A stretch of 64,000 nt of DNA from Planctomycetota bacterium (GTDB taxonomy: Bacteria > Planctomycetota > Phycisphaerae > Phycisphaerales > UBA1924). Shown here piece by piece: positions 60,549-64,000 of the stretch; the first letter of the stretch is position 1; the number at the start of each line of letters is the position of its first letter. The notes below the pieces were generated by a model, which saw only the letters and a program-made list of their open reading frames with translations, ran no database searches and was not told the DNA's origin. The stretch lies in assembly GCA_017303555.1 (NCBI GenBank), contig JAFLCN010000005.1:1-64000 (forward strand). Reading direction: 5' to 3'. Position numbers and translations under genes: made by a program.

Positions 60549-63490
60549 GCCTCCTCCTCGGGCAGCAGGTGGGCCATCGCCATGCCGACCACCCGCGCGC
60601 GGTCGTCACTGCCGAGTTTGAGCACCAGCGGATACAGCGCCGCCCGCATCCGCCGGCGTTCCTCCGGGTTCACGGCCGCGTTGGGGAACCGGGACAGGAG
60701 TTTCTCGGCTTCCGTGGCGACCGCCATCGGGTCGATCCCCGCCGTCTTCATGGCCGCGTCGTCACGGAACGACCAGAACACGCCGAACGCCCGCGCCGAC
60801 AGGCCGCTCTCTCGCGCCCTCTTCATCGCCGCTTCCTTCTCGGCGGCAAGCGCGGCGAGTTCATCCATCGCCGCCAGGCCCGTGGTCTTCCGCTCCTCCA
60901 GGTCCTTCAGAATCCGCTCGGCGCGGTCCTTCAGGGGCTGGAGCACTGCGGCGGCGTCCGGATTTTCATCCATTTCCTTGTTCAAGCCCCGAACGAGGTT
61001 GAAAACCTTCCCCTCGTCCGGCCCGCTGTCCTTGCGCAGCGACTCCAGCGTCTTCACGTCGAACGTGACGGTCTTCGTCAGGCGGCCCAGGCCCTCCTGG
61101 ACCGCACTCTCCTGGATCAGCCGCTCCGTCTTGTGCGCGAGGTCCGCAGCGAGGCCAACCTTGTCCGCATAGGCGTTCCGCACGGCGGCATAGAGCTGCG
61201 ACAACTGCTTGTAGGGCTGGATGTGGTCGCGCAGTTCTGGCGACGGCGACAGAATCTCCCACAGCGCCTCGATCTCCTTGAACGCCTCGAAGAACGCCTT
61301 TCTCGCGGCGGGATCGAGGAACCGCCCGAACACGATCCGCTCCAGCCGCTCGTCGGCGCTGCCGCCCTCGCCGGCGTCGAGATACTGCTTCTCCGCGTCC
61401 ATCATGCGCTGGCGGAAGTCCTTCAGCAGCACATCGAGATCTTCGATAACGCCGCTGACGTCGCCGGAATCGAACCGCAACGCCTTCCGGAGTTCGCGCA
61501 GCACGCCGACAAAGTCCACGACTAGGCCGACCCGCTTGCGGATGCCGTCTTCATCCTCATACGGCCGGTTCACCCGCGCGATGGCCTGCAGCAGCACATG
61601 GTCGCGCATCGGCTTGTCGAGGTACATGCAGTAAAGCACGGGCGCGTCGTACCCGGTGAGCAGCTTGTCGGTGACGATCAGGATCTTCGGGTCCTTGTCG
61701 GGCCGCGCGAACATCGTGCGGGCCTCATCCTCCTTGTCGCCAGACACCTGGTGCTCGGCCACGAGCGGGCGGTCCACCACGTCGTTAGGGTTCTCCGAGT
61801 AGATCGGCACGCTCCACTCGGGCGGCAGGTGCTTGTCGAGGGCCTTCTTGTACTTCGCGCACGCCTCGCGATTCACGCCGACCAGGAACGCCTTGTACCC
61901 GAGCGGCATGACGTTCTCGCGGAAGTGCTCGGCGACGAACGCCGCGACCTTCTCGATGCGGTCATCAGCGGTCAGGAACGTCCGCAGGCCGACGGCCCGG
62001 TCCAGCACCCGGTTCAGCTCCTCCACATCGGTGACGCCCTCCGTTTCCGCGAGTTCGAAGAACTCCTTGTCGAGTTGCTCGGTGGGGACATGCACCTCGC
62101 TGGGGGCCATCGTGTGCTTGATCGGCAACGTGGTCTCGTCCTCGATCGACTCGCGGATCGAGTACTTGTCCAGATACCCCGTCTCGTCCTGAGCCCCGAA
62201 GATCTTGAACGTTCCCTCGCCTTGAGCGGTCTTGGCGATCGGCGTGCCGGTGAACCCGATGATCGTGGCCTTCGGCACCGCCGCCATGAGGTATGTGCCC
62301 AGGTCGCGGGCCACCGACCGGTGCGCCTCGTCGATGAACACGTACACGTTGTCACGCGGGCAACTGTCCTTCCGGATCTCTTCGAACTTGTGGATCATGG
62401 ACACCACCAGCCCGCGGAAGTCGCTGTCCAACAGCGCCTGCAGCTCCGCCTTGGTGTTGGCCCGCCGCACGGGGATGTCGTGCTGCTGCACCTCGCCAAG
62501 GAGGCGGTCCACCCAGCGCCGGAGCTGGCCCTCCAGCTCAATTCGGTCCACGACGACGATCACCGTCGCGGTCTTGAACCGCTCCTTGTTCTCGAGGATC
62601 AGCCGCGCCGCCGTCAGCAGCGTGAACGTCTTGCCCGACCCCTGCGTGTGCCACACCAGCCCGCGCTGGCGCTGCGGGTCCAGGCACCGCCCGACCACGG
62701 CATCAATGGCCCGCCGCTGATGCTGGCGCAGGACCGACTTCTTCGTCTCCCCGTCCTTCACGTAGAACAGGATCCACTGCTGCAGCGTCCGCAGGAAGTC
62801 CGTGTGCTCGAAGAACGCCTGCACCGCGAACCGGTACGTCTCCTCCGGGGCCTGCTTCCAGCGGGCCATGTCGCGCCGGCTCGCCGTCCACGTCACGCCG
62901 TACCAGTAGTCGATCAGGTGGGTGACGTTGAACAACTGCGGCGCAGCCAGCAGTTCGGGCGTTTCCAACTCGTACCGCTTGAGCTGCTTCACCGCCCGCT
63001 CGATCGCGTCCCCGAGCTTGGGGTTCTTGTGCTCGACGATGCACACGGGGATGCCGTTGACCAGGAACATCACGTCGGCGCGGTTGCCCTTGGCCCGGCC
63101 CGGCGGCTTGACCTTCCACTCCCAGGTGACGTTGAACGCGTTGAGGCCCGTCTGGCCGAACTCGATGACCTTGACGGGGCGCTGCCGCTTCTCTTCCTCG
63201 TCGTACCAGCCACGCTCGCCGCGCAGCCACGACAGCATCTCGCGGTTGCCGTCGATTGTCGGGGGCAGCGCGTCCAGCGTCTCGATGATGGACCGGATCG
63301 CGTCCGCCGTCAGCCAGGGGTTGAACTCGGCCAGCTTCCGCTCCAGCACCTCGCGCAGGAACACGCCCGCCTCGCCGCCGCGGAGCGTCAATGCCTGCTC
63401 GGGCGTGATGGTCTCCCACCCGATCTCGACGGCGTGCTTCACCATCGGGAACTGCACCGTCCCCGCCTCGCTGATCTTGACGGTGCTCAT
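60545..63490 (-). CDS. hsdR: Type I restriction enzyme, R subunit
   Basis: 981 residues, normal length. N-terminal nuclease domain: [20 protein letters not shown] (a D..ExK core). SF2 translocase: Walker [17 protein letters not shown] box [11 protein letters not shown], motif [13 protein letters not shown], a later [14 protein letters not shown] and [11 protein letters not shown] helical C-terminal region binds the methyltransferase. Cuts unmodified foreign DNA after translocation, as part of HsdR2M2S. The ATG overlaps the hsdS stop. No hsdM is inside the window; it should lie to the right. Confidence 0.95.
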   Translation of the reverse strand: MSTVKISEAGTVQFPMVKHAVEIGWETITPEQALTLRGGEAGVFLREVLERKLAEFNPWLTADAIRSIIETLDALPPTIDGNREMLSWLRGERGWYDEEEKRQRPVKVIEFGQTGLNAFNVTWEWKVKPPGRAKGNRADVMFLVNGIPVCIVEHKNPKLGDAIERAVKQLKRYELETPELLAAPQLFNVTHLIDYWYGVTWTASRRDMARWKQAPEETYRFAVQAFFEHTDFLRTLQQWILFYVKDGETKKSVLRQHQRRAIDAVVGRCLDPQRQRGLVWHTQGSGKTFTLLTAARLILENKERFKTATVIVVVDRIELEGQLRRWVDRLLGEVQQHDIPVRRANTKAELQALLDSDFRGLVVSMIHKFEEIRKDSCPRDNVYVFIDEAHRSVARDLGTYLMAAVPKATIIGFTGTPIAKTAQGEGTFKIFGAQDETGYLDKYSIRESIEDETTLPIKHTMAPSEVHVPTEQLDKEFFELAETEGVTDVEELNRVLDRAVGLRTFLTADDRIEKVAAFVAEHFRENVMPLGYKAFLVGVNREACAKYKKALDKHLPPEWSVPIYSENPNDVVDRPLVAEHQVSGDKEDEARTMFARPDKDPKILIVTDKLLTGYDAPVLYCMYLDKPMRDHVLLQAIARVNRPYEDEDGIRKRVGLVVDFVGVLRELRKALRFDSGDVSGVIEDLDVLLKDFRQRMMDAEKQYLDAGEGGSADERLERIVFGRFLDPAARKAFFEAFKEIEALWEILSPSPELRDHIQPYKQLSQLYAAVRNAYADKVGLAADLAHKTERLIQESAVQEGLGRLTKTVTFDVKTLESLRKDSGPDEGKVFNLVRGLNKEMDENPDAAAVLQPLKDRAERILKDLEERKTTGLAAMDELAALAAEKEAAMKRARESGLSARAFGVFWSFRDDAAMKTAGIDPMAVATEAEKLLSRFPNAAVNPEERRRMRAALYPLVLKLGSDDRARVVGMAMAHLLPEEEA

Positions 63491-64000
63491 GAGTGGGCCT
63501 CCTGCGGCATGGGCGCGGGCAGCGCCGATAGGTCGAGGTCGGCCACGTGGACCTCGCCAGTCATCAACTTGTGCAGGAGCGACTTGAACAACTCCTCGAG
63601 CACCGCCCGCTTCCGCTGGTGCAGGTCGATCTTCCGGTCGATGGCGTCAATCACTTCCGCGATCTCGTCTTGTTCATCCTTCGTCGGCGGCATCGGGATC
63701 TGAAGGTCGCGGAGGTATGCACACGTGAGTGCGCCCTTTGTGCTCCCCCCGCCGGAGGCCACCTGGCGCAGGTTCTCGTACTGCGTCTCTAGGTATCCCG
63801 CGACATACCTCGGGTTGGTCTGGTAAAGGTCCGGCTGGAGGTATGCGAAGTGCTGGTTGATGGTCGCCTCCATGCGGAGCACGGCGCAGTGCCCAAGCGT
63901 CTTGCCCTGACCAGTGATCGCCACAAGCACCGCGCCAGGCTTTAGTACTGGCAGGTGGCATTCCTTCAGGGCGAGCGGCGTGACATGAGCGTCGGCCGCG
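63487..64000 (-). CDS. hsdS: Type I restriction specificity subunit, 5' part outside window
   Basis: The C-terminal ~170 residues are visible and the frame stays open to the edge. [20 protein letters not shown] and [11 protein letters not shown] are typical of a target-recognition domain; [20 protein letters not shown] is the conserved coiled coil that separates the recognition domains. It directs the HsdR/HsdM complex to its target sequence. The stop codon overlaps the hsdR start. Confidence 0.92.
   Translation of the reverse strand, partial: AADAHVTPLALKECHLPVLKPGAVLVAITGQGKTLGHCAVLRMEATINQHFAYLQPDLYQTNPRYVAGYLETQYENLRQVASGGGSTKGALTCAYLRDLQIPMPPTKDEQDEIAEVIDAIDRKIDLHQRKRAVLEELFKSLLHKLMTGEVHVADLDLSALPAPMPQEAHS

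Larger units (their letters stand above)
49353..64000. mobile_element. Putative integrated element 2 (recombinase/primase backbone plus type I restriction)
   Basis: The same backbone order as element 1 at its left end (small protein, DUF2924, serine recombinase, KorB-like), then a PrimPol replication protein with downstream repeats, a HARE-HTH protein and a restriction cluster. Proteins are diverged from element 1, so it is not a recent duplication. The right end lies outside the window; the restriction genes may belong to the element or be older neighbours. Confidence 0.45.

Noticed and set aside
61598-63703. 701-codon plus-strand frame opposite hsdR
   Set aside because: Antisense shadow of a well-supported hsdR with conserved motifs in order.

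Overview
The window is GC-rich DNA from a diderm bacterium, most likely a planctomycete of the Phycisphaerae type. The inference rests on a 3,000-residue surface protein with CARDB repeats and dockerin-like EF-hand modules, a secreted protein with a VPSPGAP-type sorting tail, outer-membrane efflux genes, and paired DUF2924/serine-recombinase cassettes. Genes are tightly packed with many ATGA overlaps and clear GGAG ribosome binding sites. No rRNA, tRNA or CRISPR array was found.

Positions 1-2259 (+) hold the end of a Gly/Ser/Pro-rich protein with a bacterial-intein-like Hint domain, followed by two overlapping DXD glycosyltransferases. Positions 2264-15600 (-) form a complete copper (or silver) resistance block. 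One transcription unit encodes an exported Cys/His-rich protein, an RND membrane-fusion protein, a heavy-metal RND pump, two exported proteins with YHS/TRASH-like Cys modules, and an outer-membrane channel. A second unit encodes an HMA metallochaperone, CsoR, a tiny Cys-rich membrane protein and a CopA ATPase. Each unit starts with a sigma70-like promoter overlaid by the same ATACT-(C/G tract)-AGTAT palindrome, the probable CsoR operator.

Positions 16101-38685 look like an integrated element. It contains a small protein, a DUF2924 protein, a large serine recombinase and a KorB-like regulator, then a PrimPol/D5 primase-helicase with iteron-like repeats, a ParB-methyltransferase fusion, a HARE-HTH protein, a terminase-small-subunit-like HTH protein and a tyrosine integrase. 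Its right part is a seven-gene operon: SNF2 helicase-DUF3883, an unknown protein, a HEPN-motif protein, a DUF1156 DNA methyltransferase, an unknown protein, a possible PD-(D/E)xK-like protein, and a DUF499 ATPase with an Ig-like tail. It resembles predicted DUF1156/DUF499 anti-phage modification systems but has uncharacterised extra members.

Positions 38682-48590 (-) are resident-type surface protein genes. From 49353 to the right edge a second, diverged element repeats the same plan: small protein, DUF2924 protein, serine recombinase, KorB-like regulator, regulatory genes, a sigma-like factor, a deoxyribosyltransferase-like enzyme, a PrimPol/DUF3987 replication protein with iteron-like repeats, and a HARE-HTH protein. 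It is followed on the minus strand by a type I restriction cluster (hsdS cut by the window edge, hsdR, and a YgjP-type metallopeptidase). Two related recombination/replication backbones, each next to a restriction-like defence cargo, is the main large-scale pattern.
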